Part shown: positions 1 through 10,900 of the stretch, piece after piece
Layout: each line of letters begins with the position of its first letter
Position numbering within the stretch: position 1 is the first letter of the stretch
DNA from: Persicaria tinctoria
Taxonomy: Eukaryota > Streptophyta > Magnoliopsida > Caryophyllales > Polygonaceae
DNA: 64,000 nucleotides
Assembly: GCA_037127255.1 (NCBI GenBank)
Contig: JBANSL010000003.1
Span: 21,600,314-21,664,313, forward strand
Direction of reading: 5' to 3'
The notes under the pieces: model-generated
Told to the model about the DNA's origin: nothing
Database searches by the model: none
Seen by the model: the letters and a program-made list of their open reading frames with translations, nothing else
Translations under genes and position numbers: made by a program

Positions 1-773
1 GCGAGAGTTGAAGGTGATCCTTGTTTGTATTATTGAAGCGAAAGTGATCTTAATGCAACTTGGGTTAATTATGTGAAAAAAGGGTTAGTAACAATTAGGG
101 TTTATGCGAAAGCCTCTATATGCCTATTTGTTAATGACGAAAGTTATTTGATGGAAAGCATGATCTTTTGTGCCTTTATGTGTTACTTTGCATGGTTATC
201 GTTGTGGTGTTGATACCCTGGTCTTAGGAGTCTTTTATTATATTGATTTATTTTCGTCGGAAATCTGAGTTTTAGTTTCGAATTTGCAATTTAAAGTTTC
301 TGTCCCCCAATCGACATAGAGTAGAGCTTGTCGAGATCGAGTACTGCCTTTGTCGATCTCGAGTACGCTTGGTCTAGGTCGAGTGAAGTTTCCGTCTTTT
401 GTCGATTTCTGAAGTTTCTGTCTTTGCTTGCCTTAGTCGATCTCGAGTTGACTGTGGTCGAGATCGAGTAGCCTGTTGCCTTGCGTTATTTTCTGTCCTT
501 GCTTTATTTCCTGTTTTGCTTTGTTCTTTGCTTTTGTTATTTTCTGCTTTTATTTGTCTTTCTTTCCTTGTTTCCGTGTTTCTGTCTTTCTGCTATTCTG
601 TCTGTGAGATCTACAGATACCTAAGAACTGCTGACGTGCTTCCTCGTGGATTCGATCCTGATTTTCTCTTACTACAACGGGAGGAAGTCTTGTATTTATT
701 TGCTGAGACAGGGAAGTCAGTCTGATCTTTATTTTATATTTATTTCATACTTGACCACCCTCCTGCAACAACA
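1..773 (+). mobile_element. LTR retrotransposon family A, 3' end of an LTR (cut by window edge)
   Basis: Positions 1-773 match 9699-10443 almost base for base, so this is the last third of the same LTR family. It ends in CAACAACA at 773 and breaks directly into the minus-strand LINE reading frame. The first base after the LTR starts GTACA, the expected right-hand target duplication; the left copy lies outside the window, so it cannot be confirmed. The LTR carries several TCGATCTCGA-type palindromes around 330-470. Whether a full element or a solo LTR lies to the left cannot be told. Confidence 0.85.
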
Positions 774-2790
774 GTACACTCGAGTCTGTTGTCAATTTCC
801 TTGCAAGAACCTCAGTCCCAAGAATGAATATGAATGGTGATAGCGGGTCACCTTGTCTGAGACCACGTGTGGGTTGGAATAATTTTGTTGGGCCATTATT
901 GACAAGGACTGAAAAGGAGACAATCGTTACGCATTCCATAATGAGCCTAATGAACTTATCGTGAAAACCAAATCCTTTAAGTACCTGCTCAGTAAAAGCC
1001 CAATCCACTCGGTCATATGCTTTTTCCATATCTAACTTGATCGCTAGCCAACCATCATAACCTTTTCGATTTTTGAAGGAATGGAAAATTTCGTGGGCAA
1101 TTAAGACGTTGTCCTGGATTGCCCTGTCAGACACAAAAGCCCCTTGTAATGGGTGAATTAATTTGCTCATTACAGATTTTAGTCTTTCTGTCAGAATTTT
1201 CGAAATAATTTTATACATGGTGGAACAGAGACTTATAGGTCTATAGTCAGCTGTTTTTGTAGGGTTATTGTTCTTTGGAAGAAGTGAGATGAAAGTATGG
1301 TTTACCTGCTTAAGAATTTTCTCTGAGTGAAAAAACGCCTTCACAGCACGAATCACATCAGTTCCAACAATATCCCAAAATTATTTATAAAACTCGGCTG
1401 TTATACCATCTGGGCCAGGGGCTTTATTTGTTCCTAGATTGAAAACAACCGTTTTTATTTCATTGTTTGTTGGTGGGGCAATGAGTCTTTTATTTTCCTC
1501 TATAGTGATGGAAGGGATGATGTACTGCATATAATCATTTAACCGGTTGTTATTGGTTGGTGTTTTTGTGAATCTTTTGACGAAGTCATTTTTAATCTCA
1601 TTTCTAACATTCTCCTCCCCTACAATTGGTGTTCCTTCCGTAGACGTGATATTCCTGATGTATTTCCTATTTCTCCTGCCAGATGCTACTCTGTGAAAAT
1701 AAGTAGTGTTTGAGTCTGCAAGTTTCAGATGTTTAGACTTTGCACGTTGGCTCCGGTATTCTTTTTGGAAGGACAAAAGTCGTTCCTTTTTCAAAATAAG
1801 CCTTTTTTGTTTAGCAGCTTCATTCACTCCCCCTCTCCTAGATTGAATGTCCAAAAGTTCATTCTCGATAGATGTTAGTTGCCTAAATATGTTACCAAAT
1901 GTTTTTTTATTCCAATCTTTCGCTTTTTGTTTAACAAGTCTTGTTTTAAACATTATTTTATACATTATTGATCCAGCGCAATGGGCACGCCATGCCTGAA
2001 CCACAATATTCCGAAAATCAGGTCTGTGGAGCCACATGTTTTCCATTTTAAATTGTGATGGTTTTAAGACTACTGAAGATTTTAGTTCTATAGTTATTGG
2101 GCAATGGTCTGACGATGAGAAGGCTCCATTGTGCGTACAGAGCTCATGAAAGTTATCAAGAAAGCTCCCTTGGACAAGCGTTCTATCCAATTTTTCTAGA
2201 ATGTTATCATCTCCTTCCTCCTTTTTCCTCCAAGTAAAACTGTTCCCAATGGTTGGAATATCAGTGAGAGCACACAAGTCCATGAGCTGGTTTAATCTGT
2301 ATTTTCGAGAGGGATGGAAAAGCGCACCCCCCTCTTTCTCACTACTGTGTGCTATTTCATTAAAATCCCCCATAATCATACATGGGAGGTTTTGATCACA
2401 TATTATTTTCGTCAGGAGCTGCCAGAACTGGTCTTTGTCTTTTTCTTGCGGAGGACCATAGATAAAAAGAATAATGCCCTTGAAATTTTTCTCAAAATTT
2501 TGATACTCTAATCCAATGATCCTCGGCAAATGGATTAGCACTGAGAGTGTTTCATTTACCAGAGCATTCTCATTCCATAGAACACCAAGTCCCCCTGCTC
2601 TACCATTTCCCGGTGACCAAACTGCATTCGAAAAACCACTACTTTTCCAAAGAGTTTCAGTCGGTATCATTTCAGGCTTTGTTTCTGCTATAGCTATTAT
2701 CTTGATATGGTCGTTTATCCTCATTGCATTAAGCCCTGCCCAGAAGGTTTTTTTTCCAAAGCCACGACAGTTCCAATATCTTATTTTCAT
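774..2790 (-). pseudogene. LINE ORF2, endonuclease plus reverse transcriptase, interrupted
   Basis: The frame starts MKIRYWNCRGFGKKTFW, the classic start of a plant LINE ORF2. An AP-endonuclease domain follows, with AIAETKPE, MGDFNEI and the SSDHCPI box, then a linker and the start of the reverse transcriptase (NKAPGPDGITAEFYK). One in-frame TAA at about 1379-1381 separates this from the rest (FWDIVGTDVIRAV, YRPISLCSTMYK, AYDRVDW, GLRQGDPLSPFIF). The frame then ends at 773 where the family A LTR is inserted, before the catalytic ADD box. ORF2 is therefore dead twice: once by a stop codon and once by insertion. Confidence 0.9.
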
Positions 2791-3552
2791 AAATAACCAG
2801 AATTCTGTATATGAGGACCAAGAATTCCGTCCTCATATACCGTTTTGGTACTCGAGATACTGGTACAAAATTTGTTACAGAATGCAAACCCAGAATTCTT
2901 GAAGAGCTAGCCAACCCAAGATAAAGATTTAAGAGTGCATATACTAGTGTAATCTATTTTGTTAGTTAAGGGGTAGCACTTTGATCCAAACATAACACTC
3001 CTTTTATTGCTTCTTGTGTACAAGAGGATTACCAGCATTGGGGCAATGCAAGAGTGTAGGTTTAGAGTTATGACTTGATTATTCCCAATAGAGGCTATCA
3101 ATACTCTAATCTTCATCTCATCATGCCCAAATTCAAACCTAACTAAGATGGTTGCATTATACTCAAATTGGTAGATACTTTTGTATGCATGCAAGTTGGT
3201 TGAAATTAACAAAAATTTATAATACTGACAGAAATACATAAACTTCCATTTCCATTGATAACCAGTAGTCTGAAATTTACACGGAAAGACTACCCATTGC
3301 ACCATAAACTGCTAGTGCCGACTACAACATAAACTATCAACCCACAAGACGAGATAGAAAGGAATACATAAGTCTGGAGAAAACATACAAATACTATCAC
3401 AATGAGCTTGGCCAGACATGATCAAAATAAAACCACCAAGAGGACTTACATACTTAGAGCATAATCTGATAGCTGGTGGTTTCACAGTTATCATGGCTTG
3501 AGGTACAACACAACCACCAGTGAGTACCTCCAACAGCCTACAACTGGGCTTA
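2791..3552 (-). other. LINE inter-ORF spacer
   Basis: This stretch lies between LINE ORF1 and ORF2. Short open frames occur here (for example 2907-3305 and 3312-3560), but they lack motifs and look like chance frames. Nothing else is visible. Confidence 0.5.
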
Positions 3553-5136
3553 TCACACATGCTTTCCCTTCTTCTTGCTGCTACCCATCAGACTCACGGT
3601 AGAGCAAGCAGAGTCGCCTTCCTCGATCTTAATTTTGCGTTTAGTTGATTCAGACAACGAGCTCACAGACATCTCTAGTTGTTCAAACTCACGAGCCATA
3701 GAAGGAGATGCATTGGGAGCAACAAAATGCTCTTGCAAGGACTCAGCCAACTTACCCGGTTTGCTCAAGTCAGGCAATATGAACTCCACCGAAGGTGGCA
3801 CATTGACAAGCATAGCATCAAAATCCGCCTGAGAGAAACCGGGATCAGTAAGCCCATCCTCTAGCAGCATCTCCTTCATGAACTCATCTTCACCAAAATC
3901 CAGGTCTTCATCATCAGCCACCCAAAAATAAGGATCCGGTTGCGCCTCTGCCTTTGGGACAATAATTGCATCATTTGGGATCACTACAGCTTGAATAGGG
4001 GAAGCATTGATGGCCAGCGAGGGAGAGCCAGTAGAAGCACCAGAAACCACCAGCACTGGAGCCGATGGATTGGTCTCAGAACCACCAGAAGAAATTGCAG
4101 GGGATTTGGAAGAAGATGAATCCGACGATAGAGTGACATTCTTACCGAAACAAGAGAGTATATCAGACTTGGGATGCCCAAAAGAGGGAGGGGGAATCAC
4201 AATTGGCCTTTTGCCAGCCACTGTCGACCACCCACCCTGACCATCATCGCCAGGAGCTTCACCAGCAGGCACAGCAAACTCCATAGGTGGCACAACAGGG
4301 TTGAAATTAGCATTGCAGAGATCCCTCAAAGGACAGGCTTCAAACAGGTGGTCATCAGCCCCACAGCTACCACATCCTTGAGGAAAATCCTCAAACCAAA
4401 TCGGGAAAGTTTCCACAATCCCATTCTCATCCACCACACAGACAGACCGACCTTCAATCATGGTGACATCCACCGAGACACATACCCGAGGATACCAAAA
4501 GCGAGCCCCTTTTGCATTGAAAGCAGCAATACGAATCACCTCACCCAACCTATTCTCCTGGATGATGTCCCGAAGGATATCATCATGCATATACTTGGAT
4601 GGGAGACCCGGGAAACGGATCCAGAGATCAAGCTTAGTCACTGACTCCTTCCAAGGATCAAACTCAAGGCACCAAGGCCTCAGAAGAATCAACTGGCCAG
4701 AAACACGATAGGGGCGATTCTCCCAGACCAAGTTGCGGTCAGATGCAACATCAAATCTCAACTCAAACCAATTGTTGGCAATCGGTATGAGTTGATAGCC
4801 ACTAGACAAGAATTTCCAGACATACCTCACCCTCTTTCGGACCTCCTTTGCTTCAAGAGGATCACCAATGATTGTTGCAAAGAGCGACAATTGATTGAGA
4901 GCCGAGATATTTTCTTGAACCCGCCCTTGTAGAGCCACAAGCCTCTCTCTGTTGATAGTCCTCCTTTTGAACTTTTTCTCCAAACGAGCTTTTCTGCTCG
5001 ATTCACCGGCCTCTTTGCCTAGAGGAAGCTGCTCCTTGAGATTATAGCCTTCCGGCTGCTTGGTTTTCTCAATTTCCGGGGTAGGATCATCTACCACCAG
5101 AGGGCTTTTGCCCTTGTTTGCTTCAGAAGAAGCCAT
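3553..5136 (-). CDS. LINE ORF1, DUF4283/zinc-knuckle RNA-binding protein
   Basis: This frame encodes about 527 residues from the ATG at 5136. That start was chosen because the protein beginning MASSEANKGKSP is typical of plant L1 ORF1, whereas the open frame upstream to 5817 looks like leader. The middle part, after a basic stretch, is a DUF4283-type domain with the sequence WIRFPGLPSKY. It is followed by a zinc knuckle of the form C-x2-C-x4-H-x4-C (CGSCGADDHLFEAC). The C-terminal half is acidic, serine- and proline-rich and low in complexity, ending in a lysine-rich tail. In the family this protein binds LINE RNA. The frame has no stops, so the copy is fairly young or was protected from decay. 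Confidence 0.85.
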   Translation of the reverse strand: MASSEANKGKSPLVVDDPTPEIEKTKQPEGYNLKEQLPLGKEAGESSRKARLEKKFKRRTINRERLVALQGRVQENISALNQLSLFATIIGDPLEAKEVRKRVRYVWKFLSSGYQLIPIANNWFELRFDVASDRNLVWENRPYRVSGQLILLRPWCLEFDPWKESVTKLDLWIRFPGLPSKYMHDDILRDIIQENRLGEVIRIAAFNAKGARFWYPRVCVSVDVTMIEGRSVCVVDENGIVETFPIWFEDFPQGCGSCGADDHLFEACPLRDLCNANFNPVVPPMEFAVPAGEAPGDDGQGGWSTVAGKRPIVIPPPSFGHPKSDILSCFGKNVTLSSDSSSSKSPAISSGGSETNPSAPVLVVSGASTGSPSLAINASPIQAVVIPNDAIIVPKAEAQPDPYFWVADDEDLDFGEDEFMKEMLLEDGLTDPGFSQADFDAMLVNVPPSVEFILPDLSKPGKLAESLQEHFVAPNASPSMAREFEQLEMSVSSLSESTKRKIKIEEGDSACSTVSLMGSSKKKGKHV

Positions 5137-5820
5137 GCTCAGAACACACACAAGGTAAGAGTTACCAGAAGGAGATTGTAAGAAAAAAGAGATAGAGAAA
5201 GAAGAGGAGAAGATGTGAGGAGAAAACCCCGGATATCCACCGTTTAAATAGATGAACACGGTAGATCTGGAGCGAAGGAGCGCCAGCAAGCACCACTCTC
5301 TTCCGTCGAGCAGGCCACACCACCCCATCCCCCAAATCGTGCAACAGTAACCAAGCTTTTCGACACCCCATCGCCAGAACTCTGAGCCAATGGAAATCGG
5401 ACAGAAGATAGCGAGAGGAGGGATCGTACACCTCCAAATCTCCCATGGAGGGGTTCGATTCGACCAAGCCCCAACTAATCTGCACTTTTCAATCCATGAG
5501 TTGTACCATCGAGAGGATAAACTGAAAGGATTAGGGATTTGAAGCCCCTTATACGCAATCGGGGGTTTGGAGAACACAGAAATAACCCCTCTAAAGGAGC
5601 CAGCACAGAGATAATGATTGGAGGTAGCTAACCCTAGAGCGATTTGGGTAGGGTTATCCACTAATTTCAGACGCAAGTATGAAAGATCGCCATCGATTAT
5701 AGTACGGAGAAGCAAACTCAAGAGGAGGGATGTGAAGGGGTGTTTTCCAGAGGGTTTTCCAATGGGAGAAGGGGAGGATTTTTTTCTGGCGCGTGAGGCG
5801 CGTAGTAATTTGGCCATGGG

Positions 5821-6396
5821 GTTTTTATCAGATCAGATATATGAATACATATTGAAACATAGACGATAAAACATATATAGACAATATATGTTGTATCATA
5901 TTATCAAATCTGAATTATTAAATTAAATTGAATGATATTTAAATGACCCTCAGATAAGCGGGATAGAATGAGTTGTTATTGTATTTAAATTTAATTATTG
6001 ATTATTCGATGGTACGATGGTTATTCATTAGATAGAAATTTTATTTCAAATCTTTGTGATACGGTGATCCAACGAAGATCGACGATGGGCTGATGGCAAC
6101 CCTCAAATCAATAATCATTTTGTATATTTTTTTTAACCTTGATTTATGGTTGAGGGACACATTCTTGTTTGAATGAATTGGTGGCGCGTGCATGGTGATC
6201 ACTGACTGTGATGACGATATGGTGTTGGTGGTGGTCCTGCTCCTGCAGGAAGGATGACGACGAGAATGGCACCACGTTAGAGGATCGACTTACAGACGTT
6301 TTCAAGCTGTGGTTTTGACTGCCTCCAATTCACCATATTTCCCAATCGGGAGAATTGAAATCATATCTAATTATTAGATATCAATTTTTAGTAACG
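5821..6396. other. AT-rich spacer, no gene seen
   Basis: This is AT-rich sequence with no long open frame, repeat or terminal motif that I could recognise. A GC-richer patch at about 6190-6320 has no coding sense. Confidence 0.4.
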
Positions 6397-6853
6397 TGTG
6401 TCTTTAGAGGTGTCAATTCGGTTGTTTGGGTCGGGTTTGGGTTTATCAATTCAGGTTTGGTCATATGTCGGGTCGGGTGAGTTTGGGTCAAATAGATTTC
6501 GAAACGTTGGCTCGGATTTGAGTTGGATCAAGTGGGGTCACATTAAGTTTTATTATAAAATGATGATTATTATTTTTTATCTATCTTAATTATTGACTAT
6601 TAAATTTTATTTATTTAGAATATTAGGTCTCAATATATTTAATTCACGTTATTTGAATATTTAAAAATTTTGGGTCAATGATTGGTCGGGTATGGGCCGA
6701 GTTGGGTTTGTCTATGTTCGTGTCTATTCGGGTATCGGGTCAAAATGGGTCAGGGTCGAGTTCGGATTCGGGTTGTGCATCACATTAGATTTTTGGGTTT
6801 CGGTCGAGTCTGGGTTAGGGTGGGTCGGGCCGGGTTTTCGGGTCGAGTCAGTT
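6397..6853. repeat. GGGTCGGG-rich dispersed repeat, split by the next element
   Basis: The stretch is full of GGTCGGGT and GGGTTTGGGT runs typical of a common, poorly defined plant repeat. It is interrupted at 6854 by an LTR element. The sequence after that element (from 12186, CAGTTTTTGCCAGATC) reads as the natural continuation, because the repeat breaks off exactly at the duplicated CAGTT. The ORFs in it are products of the G-rich composition. Confidence 0.5.
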
Positions 6854-8017
6854 TGACGTGCTCAGGCCCGGGCTCGAGCAAAAGGACCGGCGACGAGAGT
6901 TCCGAGAAGTCGGGAGATTGTGGACAGCTTCTGAGGCAAAAGATGAGTCTTTAAAGATTGCCGATTTCCCGTCGATTGGCTCGGCTTCTAGGGTACTACT
7001 TTTGTAGATCTTGAAGCGGCGGTCGCGGATTGGGGAAGATCTCGTCAATCGAAGGTCAGACGAAGCGAGAAATCGTGTTTTACCGAGACATCACCTGTGT
7101 AGAGATGATTCCAAACGGGGCTTGTTTGAGAGGAATTGAGGGGCTGCTTTGGAGTAACGTTTTGGGGATGGTTTGAGGGTGATGATGGGGATGTGGAAGG
7201 CCTTAGAATAATGGTAGGGTAGGGGATGGGGGTTGAGGGATATGTGATGCAAGAGCGCTCTCGGCCTCGCACTCCGAGCTCTCTCCAACAGTCGATCTTC
7301 CACACTCTTGGCCTCGCACTCCGAGTGTTTCCGACCATTTGATTCCGTCGTCTCTCACTAAGGAATCGCTCGTAGCATCTCACCAAGAGGGTTTATCCAG
7401 CATCTCACCAAGATAGATTTATATTTGTTAACCCGAAACGAAGGAAGCACAAACTTAGTTTTCTCAAATTCAACTTATCTTCAAAAAGGTTCTTACATCC
7501 CTTTATATAGGAAAAATATTGAATCTATGAAAAATAAAATAAATTAAAATAAATTGATAAACTAATGACGGATAATACGAAAGGGTTTCCGAGATTTATG
7601 ACGGAGAGATGGACAACCATAATGAGGGAAAACGAATGGTCTTGGTTGCCATCAAAGAGATGGAAGGTCAGAAATCTCTAAAACCCATCATTTAATCCGA
7701 CTTTACTGAATGCATTCCGTCATTATTTATTGCATTTCCGATGAGCTGCTAGAATTTCGGACTGCTGCGAAGATCCCCTATTTCGGCCATCTTCCAAGCT
7801 GAATTGACGATTGAATCCTTCAATAAAGTTGTAGCCACTTAAAATATCTTTCCAACAAGTGCTCATCGGCTTCAATCAGAATTTTATAGATCCAGAACGA
7901 GCCAAAATACCGAGATGTCGCCAAATAGTTTTCATAAATGAAAGTTGATGTTCAGCTCCGAAGACAAACCTTTGGAGGAAACAACAGATGAGGTCATGAG
8001 CGACTACGGTCACATCA
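6854..8017 (-). repeat. 3' LTR of the short LTR element
   Basis: This copy is 1164 bp and very similar to 10901-12185. Its plus-strand start is TGACGTGCTC and its end GGTCACATCA. The polypurine tract abuts it at 8018. The short ORFs inside it (for example 7045-7386) are LTR sequence, not genes. Confidence 0.88.
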
Positions 8018-8030
8018 TCCTCCTCCCCTT
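8018..8030 (-). promoter_or_regulatory. Polypurine tract
   Basis: On the minus strand this reads AAGGGGAGGAGGA and directly abuts the LTR that starts TGATGTGACC. This is where plus-strand DNA priming is expected, and it fixes the orientation of the element. Confidence 0.75.
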
Positions 8031-8295
8031 GAAAAGGATTCGTCCTCGAATCCGTGATGGAAACAAGCGACTTCTTCGAACATGTTTCTTCTTCCTTGGA
8101 GAGATCTTGAATCCCCTGTTCTTCTTGAATCGTGAAAGGCAAGTAAGACGGAAGGAAAGGGGTCGCATCCAACCACTTGGTCGACATGGTGTTCAGAAAG
8201 GTAGACTTGTCGGTTGGCATACGTTTCTCCCTCATGGAAAGCGCTACCTTGGGAACTTGGATGATTTCCTCATCCTTTTTAAGCTCAGGGCTAAC
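8018..8295 (-). pseudogene. Second half of the unrecognised ORF of the short LTR element
   Basis: This frame reads SPELKKDEEIIQVPKVA, then MREKRMPTDKSTFLNTM and on to the polypurine tract. It continues the frame of 10449-10853 once the solo LTR and one target duplication are removed in thought. It is rich in charged residues and serine. I do not recognise the family; a gag-like or accessory protein is a guess from position only. The open frame runs on into the LTR down to 7876, so the true stop is uncertain. Confidence 0.6.
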
Positions 8296-10443
8296 TGTTG
8301 TGAGCTGAATCTGCCATGTTTTACAGTAACTTTTATATCGATTTCTGCATACATTTCATGCATTTGGGCTAAGATAGTACATAACCTATGTAGTTTATGT
8401 TTATTTGCCAAATTATGGAATCTACACTAGTTTCTGTTTAATTCGCAGAATTCGAGGCATTTTACAGCGATTCTACAGAAAGTCAGAAAAGCTCGGAAAA
8501 CCACTACAGAAGTCCAAAGTCAAAGCAGCAACGGAACCAGTCGAATCGAGCCGAGGAACCAGACTACTCGATCTCGAGTAGACCTTACTCGATCTAGACG
8601 AGCGTAGCCGGGCAGCCTTGGTCGACAGAGCATTGTCGGAGAGACAGACCAACCCGACTTCCGGACCCAACTCGATCTCGACAAGCCCTAGTCGAGATCG
8701 ACGAAGCCCAGCGCCACACCCGGAGTCGACGAGATGAGAAGCTTCCCAAGAAGCCGAGGACGAGAAGCCGAGCGCACCCTACTCGATCTCGACAAGCCTT
8801 GGTCGAGATCGACAAGCCACCCAGAGCAACTCCGAGACCTTGCCGAGAAGGAGTCCTCGACACCACCACAGAGAGCCATCCTCGACCAACTCTACTCGAT
8901 CTCGACAAACCCTGGTCGAGATCGACGAGCCCTTGAGTCCAGATCCGAGCTTGACGAGTAGAGCCACCCAAGGAGACCTAGTCGATGACCCATTCCTACT
9001 CGACATCGACAAGAGGTACTCGAGATCGACTAGCACCAGGAGCCAAGTCCGAGCCACATCGAGCAGATCTAGCCGAAGAGTCCAGTCGACGATGAATCCT
9101 ACTCGAGGTCGACGAGCCCTTGTCGAGGTCGAGTAGCCCAGTTTCCAGAAACGCGTCGACGAAGTGCTGTCCGAGTAGAATTGGGAATCCTTGGGCACGA
9201 AGGAAGTCGAGCTGACCGAAGATCTATCCGATTCCATCATCATCTATCCATGGAGGGAAATCTATCAAGACATGAAGACTTACCTTAGTTAGATTTATCT
9301 TTTTCCTAGTTGATTTATTTCCATTATGCAATTTATTTATCTTTTATCATTTTAGATATAATTTTAGATATAGATATAGATATTCTATCCTTGATTAGCA
9401 AGGACTAGATCACTATAAATAAGACCCTAGGGGCTGGTTTTTCATTCATTCCAATTCACACAAATTCAATTCAATTTCAGAGACAATTAGTTAGTTACAT
9501 AAAGAGGAGATTGTAAGTTGGAGTTTATTTTATGCAAGTTATTTCTTTTCATTCAATGTCTGTTATTGCGATGAGGCGTGAGTAGTCCACCCACTTCTGG
9601 GGCTGGGGGGAGCCCGATGGTGGCCATGTGAGGCGATGCGATAAAGGTCAGATCTTTTTGTGCAATTCATCTTCTATCCCTATGAGCATGATTCTTTTGC
9701 GAGAGTTGAAGGTGATCCTTGTTTGTGTTATTGAAGCGAAAGTGATCTTAATGCAACTTGGATTAATTATGTGAAAAGGGTTAGTAACAATTAGGGTTTA
9801 TGCAAAAGCCTCTATATGCCTATTTGTTAATGACGAAAGTTATTTGATGGAAAGCATGATCTTTTGTGCCTTTATGTGTTACTTTGCATGGTTATCGTTG
9901 TGGTGTTGATACCCTGGGTTTGGAAGTCTTTTAGCATATTGAATTTATTTCCGTCCAAATTCTGAGTTGTGTTCGAAATCTGTGAATTTATATTTTCTGC
10001 ATTCTTGTCGACATAGAGGAGAGTTTGGTTGAGATCGAGTACAACCTTGGTCGATCTCGAGTAGGACTTGTCTTAGTCGAGTTGATTTTTCCGCTGCTGT
10101 TGTCGATTTCCAGTTTCTGTCTTCACTGCCTTTGTCGATCTCGAGGAGACTGTGGTCGAGATCGATGAGCCCTTTACTTTGCTTTGTCTTTTCTGTCTTC
10201 ATTTTGTTCTTTGCTTTTGTTTGTTATTTTCTGCTTTTGTTTATGTGTTTCTGTCTTTCTGCTATTCTGTCTGTGAGATCTGTTGCTACCTGAGAACTGC
10301 TGACGTGCTTCCTCGTGGATTCGATCCTGACTATTCTCTTACTACAACGGGAGGAAGTCTTGTAATCATTTGCTGAGACAGGGAAGTCATTCTGATTTAT
10401 ACTTTAAATTTATTTCATACTTGACCATCCTCCTGCAACAACA
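8296..10443 (+). mobile_element. Family A solo LTR
   Basis: This is a single 2148-bp LTR running from TGTTGTGAGC to CAACAACA, with CTAAC before it and CTGAC after it: a 5-bp target duplication with one mismatch. It has no internal domain, so it is a solo LTR left by recombination. It sits inside the reading frame of the short LTR element. It matches 1-773 and, in reverse, 29682-31935. Its first half (about 8570-9140) holds an array of TCGATCTCGA and TCGAGATCGA palindromes, and a smaller set lies at 10010-10170. All open frames in it are by-products of this array. Confidence 0.88.
9411..9422 (+). promoter_or_regulatory. Probable LTR TATA box
   Basis: CACTATAAATAA lies about two thirds of the way into the LTR. 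The corresponding site in the family B LTRs (ACTATAAATAA, minus strand, near 24484-24494 and 32788-32798) is conserved, which supports a promoter role at the U3/R border. Confidence 0.5.
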
Positions 10444-10448
10444 CTGAC

Positions 10449-10853
10449 CTTCGCAATCTCAGTAGGAACATTCTTGGACTTGCCTTCTTTAATCGCAAGT
10501 GTCTCGCCCATGGCTGTAGAAGATGTCGTCTTTGAAGATGGAGGTGGGGCTGTTGTGGGCTTCGAGAGCGTCGACCCCAATGAGTTGACAAGATTTCAAA
10601 TTTCCTTTACTTGTTGCATTGAATCTTCCGCGAGCTTGCAGATCTCCTTCCAAGGTGGTTCAACCTTCTTCTTACGCCGAGCCTCATCCTCTCGACTCCT
10701 TCTCTCTCGATATCTCCTCCGGAGCTCTTGATCAACTACATCATATGTAGCGTTATCCATGTCACTCCAACGAAGATACCCATCATCATAGGCTCGAATA
10801 GCCAATTGGATGTACTATTCGGACAAAGGCTTAGACCTCATCTTCTTGAACAT
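10449..10853 (-). pseudogene. First half of the unrecognised ORF of the short LTR element
   Basis: From an ATG at 10853, 34 bp inside the primer-binding site, the frame reads MFKKMRSKPLSE, a TAG stop, then IQLAIRAYDDGYLRWSDMD, a strongly basic/acidic helix (RRRYRERRSREDEARRKKK), and a second stop (TGA) after QQVKEI. It then reads through VPTEIAKV into the solo LTR target site. The position right after the primer-binding site is where gag would start, but no CCHC knuckle or gag core is visible. Two stops and the insertion make this copy dead. Confidence 0.6.
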
Positions 10854-10886
10854 TTTGATACGAAAGCTTGAGGAACCCTTTTCGTT

Positions 10887-10898
10887 GCTCTGATACCA
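10887..10898 (-). promoter_or_regulatory. Primer-binding site (initiator Met tRNA)
   Basis: On the minus strand it reads TGGTATCAGAGC, the standard plant retrotransposon site complementary to the 3' end of initiator methionine tRNA. It lies two bases from the LTR edge at 10901. Confidence 0.85.
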
Positions 10899-10900
10899 CT

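Larger units (their letters stand above)
774..5820 (-). mobile_element. L1-type non-LTR retrotransposon (LINE), 3' part cut off
   Basis: Two plant L1-type reading frames lie in order on the minus strand: ORF1, a nucleic-acid chaperone with a DUF4283-like domain and zinc knuckle, then ORF2 with endonuclease and reverse transcriptase. They are separated by 762 bp with no convincing gene. The reading frame of ORF1 stays open upstream to about 5817, which is probably leader. The right end near 5820 is approximate. The 3' end is not in the window, because a family A LTR interrupts ORF2 at 773. The LINE is inferred to be older than that insertion. Confidence 0.85.

Noticed and set aside
8594..9243. 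Overlapping open frames on both strands
   Set aside because: They come from the TCGANNTCGA palindrome array of the family A LTR; the same frames appear in the other LTR copies and have repetitive, motif-free proteins.
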